Shown piece by piece: positions 36,021-44,719 of a DNA stretch of 64,000 nucleotides. Source of the DNA: Pseudomonas fluorescens (GTDB taxonomy: Bacteria; Pseudomonadota; Gammaproteobacteria; Pseudomonadales; Pseudomonadaceae); the NCBI RefSeq assembly GCF_005938625.1, contig NZ_VCNJ01000008.1, forward strand, positions 293,996 to 357,995, in the 5' to 3' direction. Position numbers and translations under genes: made by a program. How positions within the stretch are numbered: position 1 is the first letter of the stretch; each line of letters starts with the position of its first letter. Below the pieces are notes generated by a model. The model saw only the letters and a program-made list of their open reading frames with translations, made no database searches and was not told the origin of the DNA.

Positions 36021-36569
36021 ATGGCCAAGCAAGCGCTCATCGTAGTCGATATCCAGAACGACTACTTCCCCCAAGGCAAGTGGCCGCTGGCCGGTGCCGA
36101 TGCGGCTGCTGACAACGCCGCCCGGCTGATCGCCGCGTTCCGCGAGGCCGGTGATTCGGTAATACACATTCGCCACGAATTCACCTCAGCCGAGGCGCCG
36201 TTTTTCACCCCGGGTTCCGAGGGCGCCAAGCTGCACCCGAAAGTGCTCAATCGCGCTGATGAACCGGTGGTGCTTAAACACTTCGTCAATTCGTTCCGCG
36301 AAACCGAACTGCAAGCAATCCTCGACGAACATGGCATCAAGGAACTGGTGGTGGTCGGCAGCATGAGCCACATGTGTGTTGACGGCATTACCCGTGCGGC
36401 GGCAGATCTGGGTTATGGCGTGACCGTGATTCACGATGCCTGCGCCAGCCGCGATCTTGAGTTCAATGGCCTGACAGTGCCGGCGGCACACGTCCACGCC
36501 GCTTTCATGTCGGCACTGGGCTTCGCTTACGCCAGCGTGGTGTCCACTGACGAATTCCTCGCCGCCTAA
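36021..36569 (+). CDS. isochorismatase-family cysteine hydrolase
   Basis: The 182-residue protein has the catalytic triad pattern: Asp10 in ALIVVDIQNDYF, Lys in VVLKHFVNSF, and Cys in GSMSHMCVDGITRAA. Such enzymes hydrolyse amide or ester bonds of small compounds such as nicotinamide, carbamates or isochorismate; the substrate is not readable. The divergent GlxA-like gene likely controls it. The ATG at 36021 is the family N-terminus (MAKQALIVVD); a longer in-frame ORF has no homology. A terminator follows at 36597. Confidence 0.9.
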   Translation: MAKQALIVVDIQNDYFPQGKWPLAGADAAADNAARLIAAFREAGDSVIHIRHEFTSAEAPFFTPGSEGAKLHPKVLNRADEPVVLKHFVNSFRETELQAILDEHGIKELVVVGSMSHMCVDGITRAAADLGYGVTVIHDACASRDLEFNGLTVPAAHVHAAFMSALGFAYASVVSTDEFLAA

Positions 36570-36596
36570 CGCTGAGTCACACTCTGTAAAACACCA

Positions 36597-36621
36597 GGCC
36601 CGCCTTGCAGCGGGCCTTTTT
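36597..36621 (+). terminator. terminator after the cysteine hydrolase gene
   Basis: A 7-bp stem GGCCCGC/GCGGGCC around a CTTGCA loop is followed by TTTTT. It separates this gene from the yjf-like cassette promoter region. Confidence 0.85.
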
Positions 36622-36636
36622 ACAACTGTCATAAAA

Positions 36637-36698
36637 ATCTCACGCGTGAGCCATTGATGGCACTTTGAATTGGTTGTAGTGTGGCTCACGCGTGAGAT
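36637..36698 (+). promoter_or_regulatory. promoter flanked by twin palindromic operators, yjf-like cassette
   Basis: The 12-base palindrome CTCACGCGTGAG occurs at 36639-36650 and 36685-36696, centres 46 bp apart. The flanking bases extend it to a 17-base perfect inverted repeat (ATCTCACGCGTGAGCCA, 36637-36653; its complement, 36682-36698). A sigma-70-like promoter, TTGATG (36654-36659) and TAGTGT (36677-36682) with 17 bases between, lies between the copies. The +1 would fall inside the second palindrome. It drives DUF2170 at 36720. The binding protein is unknown. Confidence 0.7.
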
Positions 36699-36719
36699 GT
36701 TCATAACCGAGCCATTGCC

Positions 36720-37388
36720 ATGAAAACCCGTTCCCCCAAAGTGAAATCAGAGAGCCCGAAGGGGGAGCGCGCGAAACCGTCGGCGAAAAAACCGTCGAGC
36801 TTCTATATGAAGCAGATGCGCGCGGGCCTGGCCGCTGCCGGTTATGTGAAACACGAAACTTGGGTGCTTCCCGAAAACCGAAGCTTGCTCAAGCAAATGG
36901 AGCAACAGCTACGCCAACCGATTCTGGCTGGCTCTTTCATGTCGGAGAATTACATGAGCGCAGGCAACAACTGGACCATCGATAGCCTCTTCAACGCCCT
37001 CAAGGCCCTGGATGAGGTGGCTTCGCAAGAGACTACTCTGTCGCTGATCCAGAGCTCCGAACCCAGCATCAAGCTGGAAATGAACGAATTCGGCGGTCTG
37101 CCGATTCACATCGCCCTGGCCGGTCAGCAGATCATCGTCGACACCGTGCTGGTGGACATCGACTCGATCAGCGACGTGCGCGCCTTCAACGATGCCGTGC
37201 TGCGCAGCCGGGAAATGTTCCCGCTGTCGTCGATCGGTATCGAGTCGATGCCGAACGGGCAGACCGTTTACAACATGTTTGGCGCCCTCAGCGCCGACTC
37301 GAGCCTGACCAACGTGGTGACCGAGGTGAAAACCCTGGTCGACAACGTGCAGCGCGCGAGTGAAGCCTTCGAACACTTCTTCAAGTAA
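36720..37388 (+). CDS. DUF2170 protein (YjfI-like)
   Basis: The 222-residue protein has a basic, lysine-rich N-terminus (MKTRSPKVKSESPKGERAKP) and a DUF2170 domain (from about residue 80). The latter includes SLFNALKALDEVAS, LEMNEFGGLPIHIALAGQQIIVDT-type text and REMFPLSSIGIESMPNGQ. E. coli YjfI is the family relative and leads the same gene order. The function is unknown. The charged N-terminal part could bind nucleic acid or membrane. It is the first gene after the palindrome-flanked promoter, with 17 bases to the PspA-like gene. Confidence 0.82.
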   Translation: MKTRSPKVKSESPKGERAKPSAKKPSSFYMKQMRAGLAAAGYVKHETWVLPENRSLLKQMEQQLRQPILAGSFMSENYMSAGNNWTIDSLFNALKALDEVASQETTLSLIQSSEPSIKLEMNEFGGLPIHIALAGQQIIVDTVLVDIDSISDVRAFNDAVLRSREMFPLSSIGIESMPNGQTVYNMFGALSADSSLTNVVTEVKTLVDNVQRASEAFEHFFK

Positions 37389-37405
37389 TCAACAGGGAAT
37401 ATCCA

Positions 37406-38104
37406 ATGACTCAGTCCATCTGGAGCAAGTTGTTCACCGCGCTGCGCGGCGGCGCCAATGAAGTCGGCGAAGCGATCGCCGACCAACAGGCCCTGCGCAT
37501 CCTCGACCAGGAAATTCGCGATGCCGACAGCGCGCTGTCGAACGCCCGTCGCGAACTGGTCACCATCATGGCCAAGCACAAACTGGCCGCCGACCGCGTG
37601 AGCGAGTACGACGCCAAGATCAAGGATCTGGAAGCCAAAGCCGTCTCGGCGCTGAATGCCGGCCGTGAAGACCTGGCGCTGGAAGTGGCCGAAGCGATTT
37701 CGACCCTGACCAACGAGCTGGATGTTGAGAAAAAGCAGAGCGACGAGTTCGGCACTTACGCCGAAAACATGCGCAAAGACATCAGCAAGGCCGAGTCGCG
37801 TATCAAGAGCCTGCGCCAGCAAGTGGACATGGCCAAAGCCCGCGAAAGCGTGCAGAAAGCCCAGGTCAGCGCCTCCATCGCCAGCGGTGGCGCCAATGGC
37901 AAACTGGAAACCGCCGTCGGTACGTTGAACCGCCTGCAAGCCAAGCAGCAGCAACGCGCGGCTGAATTGAGCGCTGCCGACGAACTGGCTGACGCTTCGA
38001 CCGGCAACGACCTGGAACGCAAACTGCGCGACGCCGGCATCACGCCGAACGAAGGCAGCGCCAACGCGATTCTTGAGCGTCTGAAGCAAAAGTCTGCTCA
38101 GTAA
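37406..38104 (+). CDS. PspA/IM30-family protein (YjfJ-like)
   Basis: The 232-residue protein is mostly coiled-coil helices (residues about 25-190). PspA/IM30 features are SIWSKLFTALRGGANEVGEAI at the start, RILDQEIRDADSALSNARREL and AESRIKSLRQQVDMAKARESVQKAQ in pieces. The N-terminal amphipathic helix is expected to bind lipids, and the family is the bacterial ESCRT-III relative that forms membrane-repair rods and rings. It is paired here with DUF2170, and a REP separates it from the next gene. Confidence 0.9.
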   Translation: MTQSIWSKLFTALRGGANEVGEAIADQQALRILDQEIRDADSALSNARRELVTIMAKHKLAADRVSEYDAKIKDLEAKAVSALNAGREDLALEVAEAISTLTNELDVEKKQSDEFGTYAENMRKDISKAESRIKSLRQQVDMAKARESVQKAQVSASIASGGANGKLETAVGTLNRLQAKQQQRAAELSAADELADASTGNDLERKLRDAGITPNEGSANAILERLKQKSAQ

Positions 38105-38121
38105 ACACTGCACAAAAAACC

Positions 38122-38212
38122 TGTGGGAGCGAGCTTGCTCGCGAAAGCGTCGTATCAGTCGCCATCAATGTTGACTGACACGCCCTCTTCGCGAGCAAGC
38201 TCGCTCCCACAT
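38122..38212. repeat. REP doublet, family A, inside the yjf-like cassette
   Basis: The facing GTGGGAGCGAGCTTGCTCGC arms lie in the 200-base gap between the PspA-like and DUF2491 genes. The spacer carries the TCAGTC and GACTGA inner pair. The position suggests a place where expression of the first two genes can differ from the rest. Confidence 0.9.
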
Positions 38213-38304
38213 GGTTTACGGCGTGTCGTTCGCCGTTCGGCCCGGTACACTAGCGACGTTTTTTTCGCCGACGAACACCTCCACCCGCTTCAAGGAACGT
38301 ACCC

Positions 38305-38955
38305 ATGGGATGGTTTAAAGACTTGCTGGGCACCAGCAACTGGCAGACCGCTGCGCCAACTCCGACCGTTGCCAGTGGCCCACTCGGCATGGCCCAAGGC
38401 AAGGCTGTCAGGTTCGATACGACGCTGGCGCTGTTGCTCGATGGCTCGACTACAGTGCGAGTGCCCTTCGATCAGGCGATCTGGAGCCACGGCTGGGTCG
38501 ACCTCGGCCAGTCCAATAAACTGCACCGCTATTACATGAATGACGAGGATTTCTGGCTGCAGATTCACGTCACCGGTGACGATCAGATCGAATCGGTCAC
38601 CCTGTTCAACTACCTCAGTTACGTGACCGTCAACAGTGACGCCGAACTGCAGCGCCTGGCCGGCCCCAATAGCTCGATCGGACTGCCGACCTACACCCAC
38701 GAAGGTGTCGAATACACCCGCGAGTGGGGCACCGAGCACGGCCAGACCGAACTCGTACCGATGACCGAACAGGTGGTCAATCCGGACGAGAGCTACACCA
38801 TCGAACACCACTCCATGCTTTATGCGCGCGAGACCGGCCTGACCGATCGCCGCGAATTGCTGCTGTTCTCCGTCGAACAGGATGAAGAAGGCACCGTCAG
38901 CCTGAGCACCTCGCTCGGCATCTCGCTGTACACGACAGATCTGAGCACCATTTAA
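38305..38955 (+). CDS. DUF2491 protein (YjfK-like)
   Basis: The 216-residue protein starts MGWFKDLLGTSNWQ and has the DUF2491 domain with DLGQSNKLHRYYMNDEDFWLQ-type text, HVTGDDQIESVTLFNYLSY and YTREWGTEHGQTELVPMTE. It has no signal or membrane segment and is likely cytosolic or membrane-peripheral. The reaction or role is unknown. It sits after a REP and 15 bases before DUF350. Confidence 0.85.
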   Translation: MGWFKDLLGTSNWQTAAPTPTVASGPLGMAQGKAVRFDTTLALLLDGSTTVRVPFDQAIWSHGWVDLGQSNKLHRYYMNDEDFWLQIHVTGDDQIESVTLFNYLSYVTVNSDAELQRLAGPNSSIGLPTYTHEGVEYTREWGTEHGQTELVPMTEQVVNPDESYTIEHHSMLYARETGLTDRRELLLFSVEQDEEGTVSLSTSLGISLYTTDLSTI

Positions 38956-38970
38956 AAAAGGAAGTTTTAC

Positions 38971-39396
38971 ATGCTGGAAGTGCTGGCCGTTTCCCTGAAC
39001 AAAACCGCTCTGGTCGGTTTCGTCGTCTACCTCATCGGCGCCGTACTGCTGTTCATGCTGTTTCAATTCGTCTACACGCGCATCACGCCACACAAGGAGT
39101 TCGAGCTGATTCGTTCCGGCAACATCGCCGCAGCAATCGCCCTGTCCGGCGCGATCATCGGCTTCGCGATTCCTGCCAGTAACGTGATTGCATTTTCGGT
39201 CAATGTTCTCGACTTCGTACTCTGGGCAGTGATTGCCGCCGTCGTGCAACTGCTGGCGTTTCTTGCCACGGGTCTGGTGCTCAAAGGCACCTCCCAGCGC
39301 ATCGCCAATGGTGAAATCGCCTCCGGCATCTACGTCGCGGCGGTCGCGATCAGCGTCGGCATGCTCAACGCCGCGTGCATGACACCGTCCAACTGA
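38971..39396 (+). CDS. DUF350 membrane protein (YjfL-like)
   Basis: The 141-residue protein has four membrane helices (near 14-36, 50-71, 79-102 and 112-133) and the DUF350 hallmark EFELIRSGNIAAAIALSGAIIG. It is likely an inner-membrane subunit or channel. It lies between DUF2491 and DUF1190, spaced 15 and 17 bases, in the order of E. coli yjfL. Confidence 0.88.
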   Translation: MLEVLAVSLNKTALVGFVVYLIGAVLLFMLFQFVYTRITPHKEFELIRSGNIAAAIALSGAIIGFAIPASNVIAFSVNVLDFVLWAVIAAVVQLLAFLATGLVLKGTSQRIANGEIASGIYVAAVAISVGMLNAACMTPSN

Positions 39397-39413
39397 TCGG
39401 CAGGAAGCCTTAG

Positions 39414-40100
39414 ATGAAACGCAGCAAATACGTTCAGTTGTCCCTCGCTGCCTCGGTGGCCATGGCCGTTTCCGGCCAAGTGACAGCCGCGGATCAACCG
39501 CGCAATTTCCAGAACGTTGAACAGTGCGTCGACGCCGAAGTGGCTGCCGATGTCTGCTCCAACGCCTACGTCGCCGCTCTGACCGAACACCGGCGCATCG
39601 CCCCGGCGTACGACGCCAAGGCCAAGTGCGACGCGGACTTTGCCGCTGACTGGTGCCAGAAGAATTCCGACGGCCGCTTCGTGCCGAAACTCGGCGGCTT
39701 CAAAGTGCCGCAGGAAGGTGAGCCGGCGCAGAACCTCGACGCCATCGCGAATGCGCAAATGCCTGCGGGAAACGCGGCGGCGGTGCAGAATGTGCAAAAT
39801 ACTTCGCACACCTCCAGCGGCGGCAACGGCTGGTTGACTGGCTGGCTGATCGGCAACGCCATGAGCAACAACGCCGAACGCACGGTTTACCGCGATCGTG
39901 ACACGCGCCAGCCCTATAACACCTCGACGCAATACCGCAGAGCCGAAACCACGACGCGCAACCAACCCGATTACGAGAGCAGCAAAAGCAAACCGGTCAA
40001 CGTTGCCTCGTCGACCTCTCGCGGCGGCTTCGGCAGCCAGTCCAGCGCCCGTAGCGGCTGGGGTGGCTGGGGTAGCAGTTCCGGTCGTTCGAGCAGCTGA
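39414..40100 (+). CDS. DUF1190 envelope protein (YjfM/YgiB-like)
   Basis: The 228-residue protein has a Sec signal peptide (MKRSKYVQLSLAASVAMAVSG) and a DUF1190 domain. Five cysteines are visible: CVDAE, DVCSN and two in KCDADFAADWC, plus the signal-independent ones in context. A C-terminal low-complexity Ser/Gly/Arg tail (SSTSRGGFGSQSSARSGWGG) follows. No lipobox cysteine is seen, so it is probably soluble or membrane-associated in the periplasm. YgiB-type proteins are encoded next to YgiC-type ATP-grasp enzymes, as here. Confidence 0.85.
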   Translation: MKRSKYVQLSLAASVAMAVSGQVTAADQPRNFQNVEQCVDAEVAADVCSNAYVAALTEHRRIAPAYDAKAKCDADFAADWCQKNSDGRFVPKLGGFKVPQEGEPAQNLDAIANAQMPAGNAAAVQNVQNTSHTSSGGNGWLTGWLIGNAMSNNAERTVYRDRDTRQPYNTSTQYRRAETTTRNQPDYESSKSKPVNVASSTSRGGFGSQSSARSGWGGWGSSSGRSSS

Positions 40101-40102
40101 CC

Positions 40103-41260
40103 ATGAAGAAGATCCTCTGCGCCGAGCGCCCCGACTGGAAACACACCGCCGAAAGTCTCGGCTTCATGTTCCACACCATAGACGACGAGCCATACTGGGA
40201 CGAAAGCGCGTACTACCAGTTCACGCTCGCGCAGATCGAAAACGATCTCGAGGACCCGACCAGCGAACTGCACGAGATGTGCATGGACCTGGTCGACCGT
40301 GTGGTGCACAGCGAGGAACTGCTCGATCGCTTGAGCATCCCGGCGCCGTACTACGACATGATCCGTACTTCATGGCTGGAAGGTCATCCGCATCTGTACG
40401 GCCGCATGGACTTTTCCTACAGCGGCAACGGCCCGGCGAAACTGCTGGAACTCAACTACGACACCCCGACCAGTCTTTATGAAGCAGCGGCGTTTCAGTG
40501 GGGCTGGCTGGAACAATGCATCGAGCGCGGCACGCTGCCGCGCCATGCCGACCAGTTCAACAGCATCGACACCCAACTGCATCAGGCCTTTGCTGAGTTA
40601 CAACTGAAGCGGCCATTCTACTTCGCTTCGATGAAAGAATCGGTTGAGGACAAGGGCACCACGGATTACCTGCGGCTGATCGCCGAGAAGGTCGGCATCG
40701 AATCACGGCACATCGATATTGAAGACATCGGTTTGACGGCTGAAGGGCGTTTCGTCGATCTGGAAGATCGCTGGATTCCGCACCTGTTCAAGCTGCATGC
40801 CTGGGAGTTTATCTTCCACGAACCGTTCGGCGCGGCGATTGCCGAGTGCGACACGCAGTTTTTCGAACCGGCGTGGAAGGCGATTCTGTCGAACAAGGGG
40901 GCACTGCCGTTGCTGTGGGAACTGCACAAAGGGCATCCGAATCTGCTGGCCGCGCATCTCGACCCGAATCCGACCAACGCCGTGCCCAAGGGCTGGGTAC
41001 GCAAGCCGTACTTTTCCCGGGAAGGCGCCAACATTGAGCTGCAAACGGCTGACGGTCTGATCGTCAAAGAGGACGGCCCCTACACTGATGCGCCGTTTAT
41101 CCTGCAGGAATTTGCACCGCTGCCGAAATTTGGCGACAGCTACACGCTGATCGGTTCCTGGGTGATCGGCGATCAGGCAGCGGGGATTGGTGTAAGGGAA
41201 GATAACAGCCTGATCACCAAAGATTCGAGCCGGTTTCTGCCGCACCTGATCCTCGACTGA
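40103..41260 (+). CDS. glutathionylspermidine synthase-like ATP-grasp ligase (YjfC/YgiC-like)
   Basis: The 385-residue protein matches the C-terminal synthetase domain of glutathionylspermidine synthase, without the amidase half. It shows GRMDFSYSGNGPAKLLELNYDTPTSLYEAAAFQW in short blocks, KGTTDYLRLIAEKVGIESRHIDIEDIG, and NIELQTADGLIVKEDGPY. It probably ligates an amine or peptide to a carboxylate using ATP. YgiC relatives in E. coli have no confirmed activity. It ends the six-gene cassette and is followed by a terminator. Confidence 0.9.
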   Translation: MKKILCAERPDWKHTAESLGFMFHTIDDEPYWDESAYYQFTLAQIENDLEDPTSELHEMCMDLVDRVVHSEELLDRLSIPAPYYDMIRTSWLEGHPHLYGRMDFSYSGNGPAKLLELNYDTPTSLYEAAAFQWGWLEQCIERGTLPRHADQFNSIDTQLHQAFAELQLKRPFYFASMKESVEDKGTTDYLRLIAEKVGIESRHIDIEDIGLTAEGRFVDLEDRWIPHLFKLHAWEFIFHEPFGAAIAECDTQFFEPAWKAILSNKGALPLLWELHKGHPNLLAAHLDPNPTNAVPKGWVRKPYFSREGANIELQTADGLIVKEDGPYTDAPFILQEFAPLPKFGDSYTLIGSWVIGDQAAGIGVREDNSLITKDSSRFLPHLILD

Positions 41261-41288
41261 CTTGCTCGGCAGATGGCTGCCCGACACT

Positions 41289-41320
41289 AAAAACCGCAGC
41301 GTTTGCGCACTGCGGTTTTT
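41289..41320 (+). terminator. terminator of the yjf-like cassette
   Basis: AAAAACCGCAG and CTGCGGTTTTT form an 11-bp stem around a 10-base loop, ending in T runs. It can also serve the convergent acyltransferase gene. Confidence 0.88.
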
Positions 41321-41336
41321 TTGTTTCTGTGCCAGG

Positions 41337-42542
41337 TTACGCAATATCCACCGAACGAACTGGCGATTCCACGGGTGGTTTTTCCCTCGCCGTTTCAGTC
41401 GCGCCAACGCCAGCCATTCTGCGCCGGGCGATCTCTGCACCACGGCGCCGCAATGGCGTTTCGACGAAGCGGAAATTGAGTTCACTGCACACGACCATGA
41501 TCACCAGCGAGGTCAGCAGCAGCTCTACCGTGAAGGCAGCCCCCAACTCCACGTCTCTGCTGGCGGCAATGCGCGTCCAGATCTCGGTGCTCAGATGGTA
41601 GGCAAAGATGTGCACGACGTATAACGCGTAAGAGCGCGAACCGAGCCACTGGAAAAGACCATTGAGCAGCGCCGGGCAGTAGATGTAGCCCTTCTGATAA
41701 CTGGCGAGCCAGACAATGATCAACGCCGTGATCGCGATCAGACCGACGGCAATCGGCGCCATGATCATCTGACCGGCGATGGCGCCCATCATGTACAGAA
41801 GGAACAACGTGATGGCCAGACGCTTGAACCTGCTGCCGCCAAGCCCGACAGGTTCAATATCCTTGTACAAAGAGGTGCGGGTGAACAGGCAAAGCAGAAT
41901 CCCCCACATCATCGCGTCCAGGCGGAACGAGAAAAGCATCGGTGCGGGAGGGGCTGCGAAGGTATCGCGATTGAACGGAAATTGCGCCGCGATCAGCAAG
42001 ATCAGAATCATCACGCGCCAGCGGGGCGACGTCACCAACAGCAGGAACAACGGAAAGATGAAGTAGAACTGCTCTTCCAGCGCCAGGCTCCAATACACGG
42101 AATTCGGCCCCAGCAGCACCCCGTACTGATTCGCCAGATTACCGGAGAACGTGGCCACCGCGGTGAAACTGCGCAAGTTTTCATACCAGGACTGGAACGC
42201 ATTCGACTGGTTGAAAAAGATCGAGAACGCCAGCGGTATCAACACCCACAGCCAGGCTGTCGGCAGCAATCGGTAGGCGCGCCGGATCCAGAAAGACGTT
42301 GCCGCAAGGCCAAAGCGGTTCTGCTCGCGGTTCTTATCGAAGTAATCGAGATAGGCCTTGCTGACGACGAAACCGGAAATACAGAAGAATAGATCAACGC
42401 CGGTCCACGGCGCATACACATTGAACACCTTCAACAGGTATAAACCGAAGAACGGCAACAACTGAGGGAGATGGGCAAAAATGGTCATGAGAATGGCCAC
42501 GCCCCGCAGAAACTCAATTTCCTTGTTTTTGCTACTGCTCAT
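41337..42542 (-). CDS. acyltransferase family 3 membrane protein (O-acetyltransferase type)
   Basis: The 401-residue integral protein has about ten membrane helices and the acyltransferase-3 signature EIEFLRGVAILMTIFAHL with the catalytic-type His. GVDLFFCISGFVVSKAYLDYF and the LALEEQFYFIFPLFLLLV segment follow. Such proteins acetylate or succinylate surface sugars and lipopolysaccharide or peptidoglycan; the target is unknown. It stands alone between unrelated operons, and surface polysaccharide modifiers like this often vary between strains. The C-terminus lies in the plus-strand terminator area. Confidence 0.9.
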   Translation of the reverse strand: MSSSKNKEIEFLRGVAILMTIFAHLPQLLPFFGLYLLKVFNVYAPWTGVDLFFCISGFVVSKAYLDYFDKNREQNRFGLAATSFWIRRAYRLLPTAWLWVLIPLAFSIFFNQSNAFQSWYENLRSFTAVATFSGNLANQYGVLLGPNSVYWSLALEEQFYFIFPLFLLLVTSPRWRVMILILLIAAQFPFNRDTFAAPPAPMLFSFRLDAMMWGILLCLFTRTSLYKDIEPVGLGGSRFKRLAITLFLLYMMGAIAGQMIMAPIAVGLIAITALIIVWLASYQKGYIYCPALLNGLFQWLGSRSYALYVVHIFAYHLSTEIWTRIAASRDVELGAAFTVELLLTSLVIMVVCSELNFRFVETPLRRRGAEIARRRMAGVGATETAREKPPVESPVRSVDIA

Positions 42543-42730
42543 CGGTTTCTCTTGTTTTTGTGAATGAACAAGCGCTGATAGTCACGCAATCTGTTCTTGA
42601 GAAGATGGGCCGGTTCTCCAGCCGCCGGGGCCGATCATGGAATGGCTTGCGATGGCGTTCAAGAGCCTTCGGCAAACTTTACCGGCACGCGCTGACGCGT
42701 GAATATTCGCTTTATGTTTCGCCAAAACGA

Positions 42731-42757
42731 CGAAACCCCCGCAATGCGGGGGTTTCG
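42731..42757 (-). terminator. terminator after ssb
   Basis: A 12-bp perfect stem (CGAAACCCCCGC/GCGGGGGTTTCG) closes around an AAT loop just after the ssb stop. The gap 42543-42787 otherwise holds the divergence from the acyltransferase start and no recognisable gene. Confidence 0.8.
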
Positions 42758-42787
42758 AGCTAAGCCAGGTGACGGCTCAGGGACAAA

Positions 42788-43312
42788 TCAGAACGGGATA
42801 TCGTCATCGAAGCTGTCGAAATCCGGAGCCGGTTGCGGTGCGGCCTGCTGTGGAGCCGGGGCCGAACGCTGCTGTGGAGCCGACTGCTGCGGGCGCGGAG
42901 CCTGCTGGCGTGGAGCCGGAGCCGACTGCTGGTAGTTGTTGCCACCGCCTTGTTGATCGCCCTGTTGTGGACGGCCGCCGAGCAGTTGCATGGTGCCTTG
43001 CATGTCGACCACGATTTCGGTGGTGTAACGCTTGATACCGTCTTTTTCCCACTCACGGGTCTGCAGCTTGCCTTCGATGTAGACCTGCGAACCCTTGCGC
43101 AGGTATTCGCCGGCGATTTCGGCAACCTTGCCGAACATCGAAACACGGTGCCACTCGGTCTTCTCGACCTTCTGACCGGTTTGCTTGTCGGTCCATTGTT
43201 CGCTGGTGGCCAGACTCAGGTTGGTCACGGCGTTACCGTTAGGCAGGTAGCGAACTTCGGGATCCTGGCCGCAAGTGCCGACCAATATGACTTTGTTAAC
43301 CCCACGGGCCAT
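42788..43312 (-). CDS. ssb: single-stranded DNA-binding protein
   Basis: The 174-residue protein has an OB-fold N-terminus ([63 protein letters not shown]), a Gln/Ala/Pro-rich disordered linker and the acidic tail [11 protein letters not shown] that recruits repair partners. It binds single-stranded DNA in replication and repair. It sits just after the MFS gene and near uvrA, the usual Pseudomonas neighbourhood. Confidence 0.98.
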   Translation of the reverse strand: MARGVNKVILVGTCGQDPEVRYLPNGNAVTNLSLATSEQWTDKQTGQKVEKTEWHRVSMFGKVAEIAGEYLRKGSQVYIEGKLQTREWEKDGIKRYTTEIVVDMQGTMQLLGGRPQQGDQQGGGNNYQQSAPAPRQQAPRPQQSAPQQRSAPAPQQAAPQPAPDFDSFDDDIPF

Positions 43313-43321
43313 AACGTTCTC

Positions 43322-44719
43322 CTAGGCTTCGCAAGCAGCCCCGGCCGGGTTGTTCACCAGGCGTTCGAGGGTGTCGCGATCCACTAATTCTTTGTCCAGT
43401 TTGATGTAAACAGCCGCTTCGTCAGCAACTATCACTGCATCGGTTACCCCTACGAGGGCCTTGAGGCGCTCGACCAGACCCGCTTCGCGGATCGCTTCGG
43501 GCGACAACGGCAAGCGCAGACTCGTCACGTAGGGAGGTTCACGCATGGTAACAGCAAAGGCTAACCAAAGTGCAGCCAGCCCGGCACATCCAAGGAACAC
43601 AACCGACAGACCGCCATGCTGAAACAGCCAGCCGCCGAGTATCCCGCCGAGTGCCGAACCGAGGAACTGGCTGGTGGAGTACACGCCCATCGCCGTGCCC
43701 TTCCCGCCTGCCGGTGAAACCTTGCTGATCAGCGACGGCAATGAAGCCTCCAGCAGATTGAACGCGGTGAAGAACACCACCGTACCGATCACCAGAGCCC
43801 GCAGGCTGTCGCCGAACTGCCAGAAGAATAGCTCAGTCAGCATCAGCGTCATGACGGCGCCGAGCAAAACTCGTTTCATTTTGCGTTTCTTCTCGCCATA
43901 GATGATGAACGGGATCATGGCGAAGAACGAAATCAGCAGCGCGGTGAGGTAGACCCACCAGTGCTGCTCCTTGGGCAAACCGGCTTTTTCCACCAGTGCC
44001 AGGGGCAATGCGACGAAGCTCGACATCAACATGGCATGTAACACAAAGATGCCCAGATCGAGGCGCAGCAGGTCCGGATGCTTGAGTGTCGGCATCAAGG
44101 CCTGACGCGCGACGCCGGACTCACGATGCTGCAGCGGCCCGGTAGAGCGCGGCACCATGAACATGATGATGGCGATACCGACCAGAGCCATGGCACCCGT
44201 GGCGAGGAACAGTCCGGACAAACCGAAAGCCCGGGTCAGTAAAGGCCCGACGACCATGGCCACGGCAAACGACAAACCGATGGTCATGCCGATCATGGCC
44301 ATCGCCTTGGTGCGGTGCTGTTCGCGGGTCAGATCGGAGAGCAACGCCATGACTGCGGCGGAAATAGCCCCGGCACCTTGCAGGATCCGTCCGGCGATCA
44401 CGCCCCAGATCGAATCAGCCTGTGAAGCCAGGACACTGCCGAGCGCGAAGACGATCAGCCCGAGGTAAATCACCGGACGACGGCCTATGCGGTCGGAAAT
44501 GATCCCGAAGGGTATCTGGAAAATTGCCTGGGTCAGGCCGTAAGCGCCGATAGCCAACCCGATCAGGGCCGGGGTCGCTCCCGCCAGATCCATGCCGTAG
44601 GTCGCCAGTACCGGCAACACCATGAACATGCCCAGCATACGGAAGGCGAACACCAGGGCCAGACCGCTCGCCGCGCGGGTCTCGCTGCCACTCATGCGTT
44701 CGCTGTGGGGATCGTGCAT
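43322..44719 (-). CDS. MFS transporter, YajR-like
   Basis: The 465-residue transporter has 12 membrane helices with the loop 2-3 motif GIISDRIGRRPVIYLG. A soluble C-terminal YAM-like domain follows (LPLSPEAIREAGLVERLKAL; DAVIVADEAAVYIKLDKE), a feature of YajR (454). A drug or sugar efflux role is plausible; the substrate is not known. GAGG lies seven bases before the ATG at 44719. It is followed after ten bases by ssb and divergent from uvrA. Confidence 0.9.
   Translation of the reverse strand: MHDPHSERMSGSETRAASGLALVFAFRMLGMFMVLPVLATYGMDLAGATPALIGLAIGAYGLTQAIFQIPFGIISDRIGRRPVIYLGLIVFALGSVLASQADSIWGVIAGRILQGAGAISAAVMALLSDLTREQHRTKAMAMIGMTIGLSFAVAMVVGPLLTRAFGLSGLFLATGAMALVGIAIIMFMVPRSTGPLQHRESGVARQALMPTLKHPDLLRLDLGIFVLHAMLMSSFVALPLALVEKAGLPKEQHWWVYLTALLISFFAMIPFIIYGEKKRKMKRVLLGAVMTLMLTELFFWQFGDSLRALVIGTVVFFTAFNLLEASLPSLISKVSPAGGKGTAMGVYSTSQFLGSALGGILGGWLFQHGGLSVVFLGCAGLAALWLAFAVTMREPPYVTSLRLPLSPEAIREAGLVERLKALVGVTDAVIVADEAAVYIKLDKELVDRDTLERLVNNPAGAACEA

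Noticed and set aside
36654..36682. Sigma-54 promoter before the PspA-like cassette
   Set aside because: TGGCAC is present, but the required GC at -12 spacing is absent (TTGG instead), whereas a sigma-70 pair fits.
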